NCBI RefSeq assembly: GCF_002940685.1
Contig: NZ_PNFP01000027.1
Coordinates: 1 to 64,000 of the forward strand
Origin: Ensifer adhaerens
Lineage (GTDB): Bacteria; Pseudomonadota; Alphaproteobacteria; Rhizobiales; Rhizobiaceae
Length of the DNA stretch: 64,000 nt
Direction: 5' to 3'
The translations under genes and the position numbers were made by a program. This document shows positions 16,747 through 25,799 of this stretch, in pieces. Positions within the stretch are counted from its first letter, which is position 1. Every line of letters begins with the position of its first letter. Under the pieces are notes generated by a model that searched no databases, was not told where the DNA came from, and saw nothing but the letters and a program-made list of their open reading frames with translations.

Positions 16747-18521
16747 GAGGCCCCCTCCGGCGCATGGCTTGTGGTGCCGGGCTGCGTTTGCGGAATGAAA
16801 TCTTCCGCTGCGCCTGGAACGCTGTAGTCGTAGGGCCAGCGGTAGACGATCGGCAGTTCCTTGCCCCAGTTGCCGTGGCGCGGCGGCGTTTCCGGCGTCT
16901 GCCATTCGAGCGTGGTTGCCCGCCAGGGGTTGCCGCCCGCTTCGCGCCCGTGGCGGATGCTCCAGATAAGGTTGAAGAGGAAGACGATCTGCGCCGCGCC
17001 GACGATGAGCGCCATGATGGTGATGAACTCGTTGAGCGTATGGGCGGAAGCCGGCACGAAGGCGGTCTCGCCCATCTCGTAGTAGCGGCGCGGCATGCCG
17101 ATCAGGCCGAGATAGTGCATCGGGAAGAAGATCAGATAGGCGCCGACGAAGGTGACCCAGAAGTGGAGTTGCCCCATCGCCTCGTTGAGCATGCGGCCGG
17201 TGATCTTCGGATACCAATGGTAGATCGCGCCGAAGATGACGAGGATCGGTGCCACGCCCATGACCATGTGGAAATGGGCGACCACGAACATCGTATCGGA
17301 CAGCGGCACGTCGACGACGACATTGCCGAGGAAGAGGCCCGTCAGCCCGCCATTGACGAAGGTGACGATGAAGGCGAGCGCAAACAGCATCGGCAGCGTC
17401 AAATGAATGTCGCCGCGCCACAGCGTCAGCACCCAGTTATAGACCTTGATCGCCGTCGGCACGGCGATGATCAGCGTGGTCGTGGCGAAGAAGAAGCCGA
17501 AATAGGGGTTCATGCCGCTGACATACATGTGGTGCGCCCAGACGATGAAGGAGAGCGCGCCGATGATGACGATTGCCCAGACCATCATGCGGTAGCCGAA
17601 GATGTTCTTGCGGGCATGCGTGCTGATGAGATCGGAAACGATGCCGAAGGCGGGAAGCGCGACGATGTAGACTTCCGGGTGGCCGAAGAACCAGAACAGG
17701 TGCTGGAACAGGATCGGGCTGCCACCGCCGTGCTGCAGCTGTTCGCCCATCTCGACGATCGCCGGCATGAAGAAACTGGTGCCGAGAACCCGGTCAAACA
17801 GCATCATGACACAGGCGACGAAGAGGGCGGGGAAGGCAAGCAGCGCCATCACGGTCGCGGTGAAGATGCCCCAGACGGTGAGCGGCATGCGCATCAGCGT
17901 CATGCCGCGGGTGCGGCCCTGGAGCACGGTGACGACATAATTGAGGCCGCCCATGGTGAAGCCGATGACGAAGAGAATGAGCGACGACAGCATCAGGATG
18001 ATGCCCCAGTCCTTGCCGCCGGGCGTGCCCGAAAGCACCGCCTGGGGCGGATAAAGCGTCCAGCCGGCGCCGGTCGGCCCGCCCGGCGCAAAAAAGCTCG
18101 CGACGAGCACGAGCACGGCGAGCAAGTAGAGCCAGTAGCTCAGCATGTTGGCGTAGGGAAACACCATGTCGCGCGCGCCGAGCATCAGCGGGATCAGGTA
18201 GTTGCCGAAGCCGCCGAGGAACAGCGCGGTCAGGAGATAGATCACCATGATCATGCCGTGCATGGTGATGAACTGGTAGTAGCGCTCGGCGTCGATGAAG
18301 GCGAAGGCGCCGGGAAAGCCGAGCTGCAGCCGCATCAGCCAGGAGAGCACCAGGGCAACCATGCCGATGGCGATCGCGGTCGAGGCATATTGCACGGCGA
18401 TGATCTTGGCATCCTGGCTGAAGACGTAGCGTGTCCACCAGCTGTGCGGATGATAAAGCTCCACGTCCTCCACTTCCGCGGGGCCAATCTGTTCGCCCGT
18501 CCCATGCCGGATGTCGACCAT
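16743..18521 (-). CDS. coxN: cytochrome c oxidase subunit I (aa3-type, CoxN-like), 592 aa
   Basis: Catalytic subunit with 12 predicted helices plus a C-terminal extension. Ligands are all visible: His88 and His418 for low-spin heme a, His416 for heme a3, and His281, His330, His331 for CuB. Tyr285 in GHPEVY is the cross-linked tyrosine and Glu283 the D-channel glutamate; Asp118 (ARDMVFPYAN) is the channel entry. This makes it a type A1 proton-pumping oxidase accepting electrons from cytochrome c. A C-terminal tail of about 60 residues (PETPPRHGNWGKELP) is typical of the CoxN branch. Overlaps the start of coxO. Confidence 0.93.
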   Translation of the reverse strand: MVDIRHGTGEQIGPAEVEDVELYHPHSWWTRYVFSQDAKIIAVQYASTAIAIGMVALVLSWLMRLQLGFPGAFAFIDAERYYQFITMHGMIMVIYLLTALFLGGFGNYLIPLMLGARDMVFPYANMLSYWLYLLAVLVLVASFFAPGGPTGAGWTLYPPQAVLSGTPGGKDWGIILMLSSLILFVIGFTMGGLNYVVTVLQGRTRGMTLMRMPLTVWGIFTATVMALLAFPALFVACVMMLFDRVLGTSFFMPAIVEMGEQLQHGGGSPILFQHLFWFFGHPEVYIVALPAFGIVSDLISTHARKNIFGYRMMVWAIVIIGALSFIVWAHHMYVSGMNPYFGFFFATTTLIIAVPTAIKVYNWVLTLWRGDIHLTLPMLFALAFIVTFVNGGLTGLFLGNVVVDVPLSDTMFVVAHFHMVMGVAPILVIFGAIYHWYPKITGRMLNEAMGQLHFWVTFVGAYLIFFPMHYLGLIGMPRRYYEMGETAFVPASAHTLNEFITIMALIVGAAQIVFLFNLIWSIRHGREAGGNPWRATTLEWQTPETPPRHGNWGKELPIVYRWPYDYSVPGAAEDFIPQTQPGTTSHAPEGAS

Positions 18522-18622
18522 CTGCGAGAACCTCCCAACACCGGATCATCTCGATCCAACGCTTTGAAACACGCAACTCCGGACGATGAACCGTGGAGTT
18601 GCTCTCGCCGTCGGGGCGCCTC

Positions 18623-19465
18623 CTATTGCGCCGGGGCGGCACTCACTGCCTGCGCCGTTTCCTTCGTTCCTGCCTTTGCCTGCAATTGCTGGAATGTCGT
18701 CTGCTGCGAAAGCCAGGCCTGGTAATCGGCGGCGCTGTCGACGACGACGGTGCCGCGCATTTGTGGGTGGCCGGTGCCGCAGAGTTCGGCGCACAGCACC
18801 TCGAACGTGCCGGTGCGCGTCGGCGTCAGCCAGAAATAGGTGACCATGCCCGGCACCATGTCCATCTTGGCGCGGAACTCCGGCACGTAGAAATCATGCA
18901 GCACGTCGACCGAGCGCAACAGGATCTTCACCGGCTTGCCGACTTCCAGATGCAACTCGCCGCCTTCGATGACGACGTCGTCGAGGGCTGCCGCGTCATT
19001 GCGGTTGAGGCCGAGCGAATTTTCAGGCGTGATATCGCGGGTTTCCGACGTTCCAAGCTTGCCGTCGGCGCCGGGCAGCCGGTAGCTCCACAACCATTGC
19101 TGGCCGACGACTTCGACTTCCGCCGCACCGTCGGGAACGGTCACGAACTGGTGCCAGACGAAAAGGCCGGGGGTGAGCATGGCGGCGACGCCGAGCGTGG
19201 TGCCGCCGGCAAGCCACCCTTCGAGTTTCCTGTTTTCCGGTTCATAGGCCGCCTGGTTTCCCGGGCGATGCCGAAAACGCAGGACGCAATAGGCCATGAA
19301 AAGCACGACGGCGACGAAAACGACGCCGGTAATCCAGAAGGTGATGATGAGCGTATTGTCTATGTAATTCCAGTTGGACGCGATCGGCGTCCACCACCAT
19401 GGGCTCAACAGATGGAACAACACCGAACCGACGGCCACCAAAACCAGAACAACTACCACGGCCAT
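18623..19465 (-). CDS. coxM: cytochrome c oxidase subunit II (CoxM-like), 280 aa
   Basis: Two N-terminal transmembrane helices (about 1-20, 38-60), a third hydrophobic stretch (about 86-105) and a periplasmic cupredoxin domain with the full CuA site: His190, Cys225, Glu227, Cys229, His233, Met236. No CxxCH heme motif, so it is a caa3-lacking, aa3-type subunit II. I chose the ATG at 19465 because GAGGAGGGACAG precedes it; an upstream ATG would add 15 hydrophilic residues without a binding site. First of the oxidase core genes; a RIME-like repeat separates it from the cytochrome c gene. Confidence 0.9.
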   Translation of the reverse strand: MAVVVVLVLVAVGSVLFHLLSPWWWTPIASNWNYIDNTLIITFWITGVVFVAVVLFMAYCVLRFRHRPGNQAAYEPENRKLEGWLAGGTTLGVAAMLTPGLFVWHQFVTVPDGAAEVEVVGQQWLWSYRLPGADGKLGTSETRDITPENSLGLNRNDAAALDDVVIEGGELHLEVGKPVKILLRSVDVLHDFYVPEFRAKMDMVPGMVTYFWLTPTRTGTFEVLCAELCGTGHPQMRGTVVVDSAADYQAWLSQQTTFQQLQAKAGTKETAQAVSAAPAQ

Positions 19466-19523
19466 TTCTGTCCCTCCTCGCCGCTGGCGGCTGTGGGCAT
19501 GAATACGCAATCCGTAGAGCCTG

Positions 19524-19626
19524 CTGCATGTCTCCTTTAATCACAGCCGATTAAAGGACAAAAACATGCAGGGATTCAAAGTTCTACAGCGACCTTTGCG
19601 CGTCTGGTGAGACGCGCGGCGCTGTA
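19524..19626 (+). repeat. RIME-like intergenic repeat, copy 2 (complete)
   Basis: Two large palindromes. The first is ctgcatgt (19524-19531) / acatgcag (19564-19571) enclosing a perfect inner arm tcctttaatc / gattaaagga. The second is tacagc (19585-19590) / gctgta (19621-19626) enclosing gcgcgtct / agacgcgc with a 4-nt loop. The same architecture occurs at 46299-46401 in inverse orientation and, degraded, at 11798-11875. Confidence 0.8.
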
Positions 19627-19706
19627 CCTGCAATTATTGCACGAACGTCGAATAGCCGCAATTCACCGCCTCCGTGCAGGCAGCAGTTGCGTTTGGTCTT
19701 TTCAGC

Positions 19707-20093
19707 CTACTGCGAATACTGCTTGAGATAGGCGATGAGGTTGGAGATATCGGTGTCGTCCTTCAGCCCGGCGAAGGCCATCTTGGTGCCTTTTATCTTG
19801 GTGCGGGGATTGTGCAGATAGTCGCGCAGATGCGCCTCATCCCAGACGAGCCCGGCCTTTCCTGCGTCGATCATGGCCGGAGAGTAGCTGAAGTCGGCAT
19901 GGGTGCCCGCCGTTCGCCCGAACAGATGGTTGAGGGATGGCCCAACCTTGTTGGTATCGCTGTCGGCGACGTGACAGATGGCGCATTTCTTGAAGACAGT
20001 GGCTCCGGCGCTAGCATCGCCCTCTTGCGAAAGGGCTGCGAGCGGACAGAGCATCGTTGTCGAAAAGGCAAGGGCAACAACAAGAATTCGCAT
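19707..20093 (-). CDS. periplasmic class I cytochrome c, 128 aa
   Basis: A signal peptide (about 1-22, ALAFSTTMLCPLAALS) is followed by a single heme c domain with CAICH (Cys37, Cys40, His41) and axial Met105 in GTKMAFAGL. This is the mitochondrial-like cytochrome c2 pattern, though somewhat longer. It lies immediately upstream of the oxidase subunit genes in the same direction and is the likely electron donor to CuA. A RIME-like repeat lies between, so co-transcription may be partial. Confidence 0.9.
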   Translation of the reverse strand: MRILVVALAFSTTMLCPLAALSQEGDASAGATVFKKCAICHVADSDTNKVGPSLNHLFGRTAGTHADFSYSPAMIDAGKAGLVWDEAHLRDYLHNPRTKIKGTKMAFAGLKDDTDISNLIAYLKQYSQ

Positions 20094-20240
20094 GACACTT
20101 CCTCAAAATCGCCGGGCGCAGGCAAGGAAGGCTATCGTCAATCTGTCTTTTTGGCGGTGCTTGCTTCTCTTAAGTTGGCGCCACGGGCGGTTGATACTTG
20201 CGACACCGAAACGGTACGCCTCGCCCTCAGGAAGTCAACC

Positions 20241-20271
20241 GGCGGAGCCGGCCTGTCGCCGGCTCTCCGCC
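20241..20271 (-). terminator. hairpin at the end of the ABC operon
   Basis: Stem ggcgg-agccggc / gccggct-(ct)-ccgcc with loop ctgtc, 30 bases past the stop codon of the ATPase gene at 20301. No clear T-run in that direction. The rest of the 20094-20300 gap shows nothing else. Confidence 0.5.
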
Positions 20272-20300
20272 TAAATTTTCGCCATGGCCGGTGCTGGCGA

Positions 20301-21368
20301 TCAGACGCGATTGCCATCGGCATTGAAGAAGTGCAACCGCTCGACAGCCAGGCGTACGGGAAGCGTGCCCGAAGCGTTCAGGAACTTGCGGTCGTTGGTG
20401 AAGGCCTTGAAGCCGGCGCGGCCGAAGGAGAGGTGCAGGATGATGCCGAAGCCGGTCGGCTCGACCAGATCGACATTGGCTTTCAGCGCGTCAGGTCCTT
20501 CGACGCCGATTTCGACGTGCTCCGGGCGGATGCCGAGCGTCGCCTTGGCGCCGTCTGCCAACGCGGGATGCGGCTGCGCGGGTATCGTGACGCCGCCTTC
20601 GGTCTCGAAGCGCGGGGCGGTGCCGTTCAGGTAAGTGCCCTCGAAGAAGTTCATGCCGGGCGAACCGATAAAGCCGGCGACGAAGAGGTTGGCTGGCCGG
20701 TCGTAGAGATCGAGCGGGCTGCCAACCTGCTGGACGAAGCCGCCGTTCATCGCGACGATGCGATCAGCGAGCGTCATCGCCTCGATCTGGTCGTGGGTGA
20801 CGTAGATCGAGGTGGCGCCCAGATCCTTGTGCAGCTTCTTGATCTCGGCGCGCATCTGCTCGCGCAGGCGCGCATCGAGGTTCGACAGAGGCTCGTCGAA
20901 GAGAAAGGCCTTGGGTTCGCGCACGATGGCACGCCCCATGGCGACGCGCTGGCGCTGTCCGCCCGAAAGCGCGCGGGGCCGGCGCTCGAGCAGCGGATCG
21001 AGCCCGAGCTTGGCGGCCGCTCCGGAGACGACGCTTGCGATCTTCTCCTTCGCTGTCTTGCGGAGCCTGAGGCTGTAGCTCATGTTCTTGGCGACCGACA
21101 TGTGCGGGTAGAGCGCATAGGACTGGAACACCATGGCGATGTCGCGATCCTTCGGCGCGAGCTCGTTCACACGTTTGCCGGCGATGCGGATTTCGCCCGA
21201 GGTCACACTTTCAAGACCTGCGATCATGCGCAAAAGGGTGGACTTGCCGCAGCCGGAGGGGCCGACGAGCACAACGAACTCGCCGTCGCCGATCTTGAGA
21301 TCCACATCGTGCAGGACCGGGTGGATGCCGTAGGATTTCTGGATGTTGGCGATATCGATGGAAGCCAT
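20301..21368 (-). CDS. ABC transporter ATP-binding protein (MalK/UgpC type), 355 aa
   Basis: The protein has a nucleotide-binding domain at about 1-235: Walker [10 protein letters not shown] (36-44), Q-loop [12 protein letters not shown], signature LSGGQRQ, Walker [12 protein letters not shown] and H-loop VTHDQ. A C-terminal TOBE/MalK regulatory domain with IRPEHVEI follows. The ATG at 21368 has GAGGA upstream and lies ten bases after the permease gene; earlier in-frame codons would read into that gene. It energises the MalFG-like permeases next to it. Substrate unknown. Confidence 0.9.
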   Translation of the reverse strand: MASIDIANIQKSYGIHPVLHDVDLKIGDGEFVVLVGPSGCGKSTLLRMIAGLESVTSGEIRIAGKRVNELAPKDRDIAMVFQSYALYPHMSVAKNMSYSLRLRKTAKEKIASVVSGAAAKLGLDPLLERRPRALSGGQRQRVAMGRAIVREPKAFLFDEPLSNLDARLREQMRAEIKKLHKDLGATSIYVTHDQIEAMTLADRIVAMNGGFVQQVGSPLDLYDRPANLFVAGFIGSPGMNFFEGTYLNGTAPRFETEGGVTIPAQPHPALADGAKATLGIRPEHVEIGVEGPDALKANVDLVEPTGFGIILHLSFGRAGFKAFTNDRKFLNASGTLPVRLAVERLHFFNADGNRV

Positions 21369-21378
21369 GGGATGATCC

Positions 21379-22212
21379 TCAGCCTTTGACCGCGCCGGCC
21401 GTGAGGCCCTGGACGAGATAACGTTGAATGAGCAGGAAGAAGAGGCAGGCGGGGATGAGTGCGAGCACACCGGCTGCCATCATCTGCCCGAAGTCGACGG
21501 AGAACTTCGACACGAAGGACAGAAGTCCAACGGGGAAGGTCGCCTGGTCGTTGCCGGAAATCAGCATCAGCGAGAACAGCAGTTCGCTCCAGGCGGCGGT
21601 GAAGACGAAGCCGAGGGTCGCGGCAATGCCGGGCAGCGTCAGCGGCAGGATGATCTGGCGGAAGGCGACGAACTGGGTGGCACCGTCGATCATCGCCGCT
21701 TCCTCCAGGTCCTTCGGAATGCCGTCGAAGAAGGACTGCATCAGGAAGGTGGCGAAGGGCACGTTGAAGGCGGTGTAGACGATGACGAGGCCGGTCAGGC
21801 TGTTGGTCAAGCCGAGCGGCGAGAGGATCTTGAAGATCGGCGCCACCAGCATGACCAGCGGAAACATCTGCGTCAGGAGCATCAGCGCCACCAGCCAGTA
21901 CTTGCCGCGGAAGTTGAAGCGCGACAGTGCATAGCCCGAGAGCGAGGCGAGGATGGTGACGATGACGGCCGTGGAACCCGAAACGATCAGGCTGTTCTTG
22001 AAGAACACCGGAAAGGCGCTGTGGCGCAGCACGAAGTCGAAATGCTCGAGGCTGGCGCGCGACGGCCACATCCGAATGCCTTCGGAATAGAGCAGGTCGT
22101 TCGGAGTGACGGCGACCTTCAGGAGCCAATAGAGCGGGAAGAGCGCAAACGCGATGTAGGCAAGGATTGCCAGCCGGTGCGCGATCAAGAGGAGAAGAGG
22201 TTTGGCGCGCAT
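21379..22212 (-). CDS. carbohydrate-type ABC permease (MalG-like), 277 aa
   Basis: Six predicted transmembrane helices with the cytoplasmic EAA loop [21 protein letters not shown] (about 172-192), which docks onto the ATPase. Typical length for the CUT1 family. It overlaps no neighbour but lies only four bases after the MalF-like gene, so the genes are cotranscribed. Confidence 0.9.
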   Translation of the reverse strand: MRAKPLLLLIAHRLAILAYIAFALFPLYWLLKVAVTPNDLLYSEGIRMWPSRASLEHFDFVLRHSAFPVFFKNSLIVSGSTAVIVTILASLSGYALSRFNFRGKYWLVALMLLTQMFPLVMLVAPIFKILSPLGLTNSLTGLVIVYTAFNVPFATFLMQSFFDGIPKDLEEAAMIDGATQFVAFRQIILPLTLPGIAATLGFVFTAAWSELLFSLMLISGNDQATFPVGLLSFVSKFSVDFGQMMAAGVLALIPACLFFLLIQRYLVQGLTAGAVKG

Positions 22213-22216
22213 CGTC

Positions 22217-23152
22217 TCAATCCTTGCTCAAGAGCCATTGTCTGAGGATGACGATCAGCATCGAATAGGCGAGCAGCAGTGCCAGGAGCACGAGCGCGAT
22301 CGCCGAGGCGTAACCGAAATCCAGCCGCTTGAAGGCCTGGGTGAAGATGTAGCTGGCGACGATCTGGGTGCGGTCGGCCGGTCCGCCATTGGTCATGACG
22401 ATGATCAGGTCGGCGAAGTTCGAGATCCAGACGGTGCGCAGGAGGATGGTGATGGCGATGGTCGGCGCGAGGAAGGGGAGCGTGATCGAGAAAAAGCGCT
22501 GCACCGGGCCGGCGCCGTCGATGCTGGCGGCCTCATAGAGGTCGCGCGGGATCGCCTGAAGGGCTGCGAGCAGCGTGATCGCGAAGAAGGGAATGCCCCA
22601 CCAGACATTGGCGATGATCGGCCCCCACATGGCAAGCTGCGGGTCGGAGAGGATGTTGTGCGGCTCGCTCATGATGCCGAGGCCGAAGAGCCAATGCGGC
22701 AGGGGGCCGACGACCGGATTGAACAGCCAGGCCCAGTTGAGGCCGGCCAAGAAGCTCGGCACGGCCCAGGGCAGAAAGACGAGCGCCTGGGCAAGGCCGC
22801 GGCCGTAGAAGGGCTTGTCGAGCAGCAGCGCCAGGATCAGGCCGAAGACGAACTGGAAGAAGACCGACGCGCCGGTCCACCAGAGCGTGTTGCGCAGCGC
22901 CCGGTAGAAGGCCTGGTCTTCGGAGAGCGCCCGGAAGTGATCGAGCCCGATATAGGCGCCGGAGAACGGGTTTAAAAGCTGGATATCACGGAAGGCGTAG
23001 GAAACGCCGAGCACCAGCGGCACCAGCATCACGGTGACGATCAGGATCAGCGCCGGCGCGCTATAGAGATAGGGCGCTGCGCTGTCGGCGATGCGCTTCT
23101 TCAGCGGTGTCCTGCCTGCCGGCAGGCCGCCTTGGCGGGCGACATGGTCCAT
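22217..23152 (-). CDS. carbohydrate-type ABC permease (MalF-like), 311 aa
   Basis: Six-helix inner membrane permease with a hydrophilic N-terminus and EAA motif YEAASIDGAGPVQRFFSITLP (about 205-225). The sequence SAPALILIVTVMLVPLVLGVSYAFRD near residue 35 is the usual first helix of sugar permeases. Gene order SBP-MalF-MalG-MalK is canonical for CUT1 importers. Confidence 0.9.
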   Translation of the reverse strand: MDHVARQGGLPAGRTPLKKRIADSAAPYLYSAPALILIVTVMLVPLVLGVSYAFRDIQLLNPFSGAYIGLDHFRALSEDQAFYRALRNTLWWTGASVFFQFVFGLILALLLDKPFYGRGLAQALVFLPWAVPSFLAGLNWAWLFNPVVGPLPHWLFGLGIMSEPHNILSDPQLAMWGPIIANVWWGIPFFAITLLAALQAIPRDLYEAASIDGAGPVQRFFSITLPFLAPTIAITILLRTVWISNFADLIIVMTNGGPADRTQIVASYIFTQAFKRLDFGYASAIALVLLALLLAYSMLIVILRQWLLSKD

Positions 23153-23294
23153 CGATCAAAATTTCCCCTGTGCGGCCGCCGGTTTTTTCGACGTGCCTCG
23201 TTTTCGTCAGTCGGAGCGGAGTGCGGGCGGAGACCGCGCCGACGTCATTCCGCTCGAAGAGGGCCGGTGGCGGCGAACCGCCACCGGCCAAGGC

Positions 23295-24557
23295 TTACTT
23301 CTTGCTGGCGAGGAACTTCTGCTGCGCCTTGGTGAGGTATTCCGCCCACTGGTTGGCGAGCTGTTCCGGCGTGATGTCGCCGAGCAGCGCTTCCTGGGTC
23401 GTCTTGATGGCGAGCGAATCCTTGAAGAAGGCGAATTCCTCGAGGTAGGTCGGCATGACCGTCAGGACGACGTCCTTGTCGGCAAGCTCGTCGAACCAGC
23501 CCTTGAACTGCGCGCTCGCATAGAAGGGATCCTTCTCGGCGGACTTGTGCACCGGCAGCGCGCCGGTGCGCTTGTTCCACTCGATGTTGCCTTCCGGCCC
23601 TTCGAGCGTCTCGATCAGCTTCCAGGATAGGTCCTTGTTCTGGCTGGCGGACAGCATCGACCAGCCGGCGAAGCCGATGGTGGTAAAGGCCTTGCCGCTC
23701 GGGCCCTTCGGCATGGTGGTGACGCCGAAGTCTTCCGATTTCATGCGCTCGGCAATGGCGATCAGCGCGTCCGGATCCTGGTCGAGGAAGGCGCAGGTGC
23801 CGCTATAGAAGCCGGCGACGATTTCGTTGAAGCCCCAGTTGACGCTGTCCTTCGGTGCCAGCCCCTTCTTGTAAAGGTCGATCACCCAGGTGAGCCCCTT
23901 GACCCAGCCTTCGCTGTTCATGGTCGAGGTGCCGTCCTCGTTGAAGAAGGTGTTGCTGCCGGCCATGGTGGCGCCGAACATTACCCAGCCGTTGAGGCCG
24001 CCCGGACCGCCGCGCAGGCAGTAGCCGGATTTACCCGGAAGCTTCGAGACGGCTTCGGACGCCTTGACGAAATCGTCCATGGTCTTCGGCGGCTCGTTGA
24101 CGCCGGCTTCCGACAAGAGCTTCTTGTTGTAGAACATGGCGCGCAGATAGAAGCCGTAGGGCAGCATGTAGGCGGTGTCGTTGACGTCGCGGCCGAGTTC
24201 GAGCGCGCGTTCCGTCAGGCCGCCGGTGTGTTCCCACTTGGCGAGGTAAGGCTCCAGGCTTTCGAGCATGCCGTTGTTGGCATAGAGCGACAGCCAGGTG
24301 TCGGGCATTTCCATGACGTCGGGCAGTTCGCCGGCCGAAACCATGGTCGCGAACTTCTGGAAGGCTTCGCCCCAGGGCAGCGAGATGATCTCGACCGTCG
24401 TGCCGGGGTTGGCGGCCTCGAACTTGGCGACGATCGACTTCAGGGTCTCGGTGCGCTCGGGGCTGGTGATAACCTCGACGAGCTTCAGCTTGGTGTCGGC
24501 GAGCGCGCTTCCGGCCATGAGGCTGGCGAGAAGCGTGGCAGTGATCAGTTTCTTCAT
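23295..24557 (-). CDS. extracellular solute-binding protein, CUT1 family 1, 420 aa
   Basis: The signal peptide (MKKLITATLLASLMAGSALA) is cleaved near residue 20. The mature protein is an SBP_bac_1 fold (MalE/UgpB-like) with typical stretches SPERTETLKSIVAKFE, DVMEMPDTW and LPYGFYLRAMFYN. The ATG at 24557 starts the signal peptide and follows AGAGGGAACAG. It is the first transporter gene after the GntR-PLP pair. A sugar or sugar-like ligand is expected for the family, but the neighbouring Cys/Met-type PLP enzyme suggests an amino or sulfur-containing compound. Confidence 0.9.
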   Translation of the reverse strand: MKKLITATLLASLMAGSALADTKLKLVEVITSPERTETLKSIVAKFEAANPGTTVEIISLPWGEAFQKFATMVSAGELPDVMEMPDTWLSLYANNGMLESLEPYLAKWEHTGGLTERALELGRDVNDTAYMLPYGFYLRAMFYNKKLLSEAGVNEPPKTMDDFVKASEAVSKLPGKSGYCLRGGPGGLNGWVMFGATMAGSNTFFNEDGTSTMNSEGWVKGLTWVIDLYKKGLAPKDSVNWGFNEIVAGFYSGTCAFLDQDPDALIAIAERMKSEDFGVTTMPKGPSGKAFTTIGFAGWSMLSASQNKDLSWKLIETLEGPEGNIEWNKRTGALPVHKSAEKDPFYASAQFKGWFDELADKDVVLTVMPTYLEEFAFFKDSLAIKTTQEALLGDITPEQLANQWAEYLTKAQQKFLASKK

Positions 24558-24600
24558 TTCTGTTCCCTCTTTTCTTCGTTGGTTTTGGTTCAAAGTGGGC

Positions 24601-24624
24601 GGAACGGGATCCTCATCCCGCTCC
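24601..24624 (-). terminator. hairpin between PLP-enzyme gene and binding-protein gene
   Basis: Stem ggaacgggat / atcccgctcc (one G-T type mismatch) with loop cctc, lying just past the stop of the PLP gene and 44 bases before the binding-protein start. No T-run; it may allow separate expression of the transporter. Confidence 0.45.
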
Positions 24625-24626
24625 TG

Positions 24627-25799
24627 TCAGTCAGTCGAAGCGACGGCGAGCGCCGCTTCGAGATCGCTCCAGAGGGCCTCCGTTCCCTCCAGGCCGACAT
24701 GGAGCCGTACCGACCGCGGCGAGATGCCGAAGGCGGCCGCGGAATTGGGCTGGGCTTTCTGCGACAGCACGACTTCACCCGGCACGATGAGGCTTTCATG
24801 TCCGCCCCAGGAAACGCCGAGCTTGAAGAGTTCGAGATGATCCGCGAAGCGCCTGACGTCGACGCCTTCGCGGAAGATGAAGGAGAAGAGGCCTGATGTG
24901 CCCGAGAGCCCCGGCGGCAGGGTGTTGCCGAGGCCGGGATGGCAGACGGTCTCGACCAGCGGATGGGCCTGCAGGCGACGCGCCACTTCAAGCGCCGAGC
25001 GCTCATGCGATTTCATACGGATCGGCAGGGTGCGCAGGCCGCGGATCAGGAGCCAGGCATCGAAGGGCGAAAGCTTGCCGCCGAGATAGGGATAGGCTTC
25101 GGAACGGATGCGGCCGATGAGCTCCTTCGATCCGGCGACGACGCCGGCGACGACGTCCGAGTGGCCGCCGAGATACTTCGAGGCCGAATGGATGACGAGA
25201 TCGACGCCGAGCGAGATCGGCTGCTGGAAGATCGGGCTTGCCCAGCTGTTGTCGATCGCGGTGATGATGCCCTGGTCCTTGGCCAGGCGGGCAAGGGAAG
25301 CGACGTCGTGGGTGTCCATCACCCAGCTCGTCGGGCTTTCCATGTAGAAGAGCTTGGCGCCGGGCAGGGCCTTGGCAACCGCTTCCTCGTCGCGGCCGTC
25401 GACATAGGTCACCTCGATCTTCATGCGCTTCAGGTGCGTGCCGAACAGGCGGAAAGCATCGGGGTAGACGTGGTTGACGGCGACGATGCGGTCGCCGGGT
25501 TCGACGAAGGAGAGCACGGTCGACGAGATCGCCGACATGCCGCTCGCAAAACCGATCGCGTCCTCGCCGCCTTCGAGCTTCGCCAGCATCTCCTCGAACA
25601 TGCGTACCGTCGGGTTGAGGCCGCGGGTATAGATCGGCCGCACGCGCTCGCCCCGGTAGGAGGCGACCATGTCGTCATAGTCCTTGAAGGTGAAGAGCGA
25701 GGTCTGCACGATCGGCGGCACGACGGCGTCGAAGGCGTGGCCCTCGTCATGCGCGACGATCAGCGAGGCATGGTCGAACGGATCGAGGCCGTTGGTCAT
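24627..25799 (-). CDS. Cys/Met-metabolism PLP-dependent enzyme (cystathionine beta/gamma-lyase family), 390 aa
   Basis: Fold-type I PLP enzyme of the trans-sulfuration family. Lys208 in HSASKYLGGHSD forms the Schiff base; Tyr57 in PIYTRG and Asp183 in IDNSW are the usual active-site residues. Members cleave or form C-S bonds (beta-lyase, gamma-lyase, gamma-synthase); the exact reaction cannot be read from sequence. The start overlaps the stop of the GntR gene (ATGA), so regulator and enzyme are coupled. It heads an operon with a sugar-type importer, an unusual combination. Confidence 0.85.
   Translation of the reverse strand: MTNGLDPFDHASLIVAHDEGHAFDAVVPPIVQTSLFTFKDYDDMVASYRGERVRPIYTRGLNPTVRMFEEMLAKLEGGEDAIGFASGMSAISSTVLSFVEPGDRIVAVNHVYPDAFRLFGTHLKRMKIEVTYVDGRDEEAVAKALPGAKLFYMESPTSWVMDTHDVASLARLAKDQGIITAIDNSWASPIFQQPISLGVDLVIHSASKYLGGHSDVVAGVVAGSKELIGRIRSEAYPYLGGKLSPFDAWLLIRGLRTLPIRMKSHERSALEVARRLQAHPLVETVCHPGLGNTLPPGLSGTSGLFSFIFREGVDVRRFADHLELFKLGVSWGGHESLIVPGEVVLSQKAQPNSAAAFGISPRSVRLHVGLEGTEALWSDLEAALAVASTD

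Noticed and set aside
16764-18725. 653-codon open frame on the + strand
   Set aside because: It is antisense to coxN, whose ligands are complete. Its His/Asp/Glu/Arg-rich repeated composition is the usual product of reading high-GC genes backwards.
14874-20300. FNR/FixK (anaerobox) sites before the oxidase cluster
   Set aside because: Searched by eye for TTGAT-N4-ATCAA around 19466-19706 and 20094-20300 and found none.
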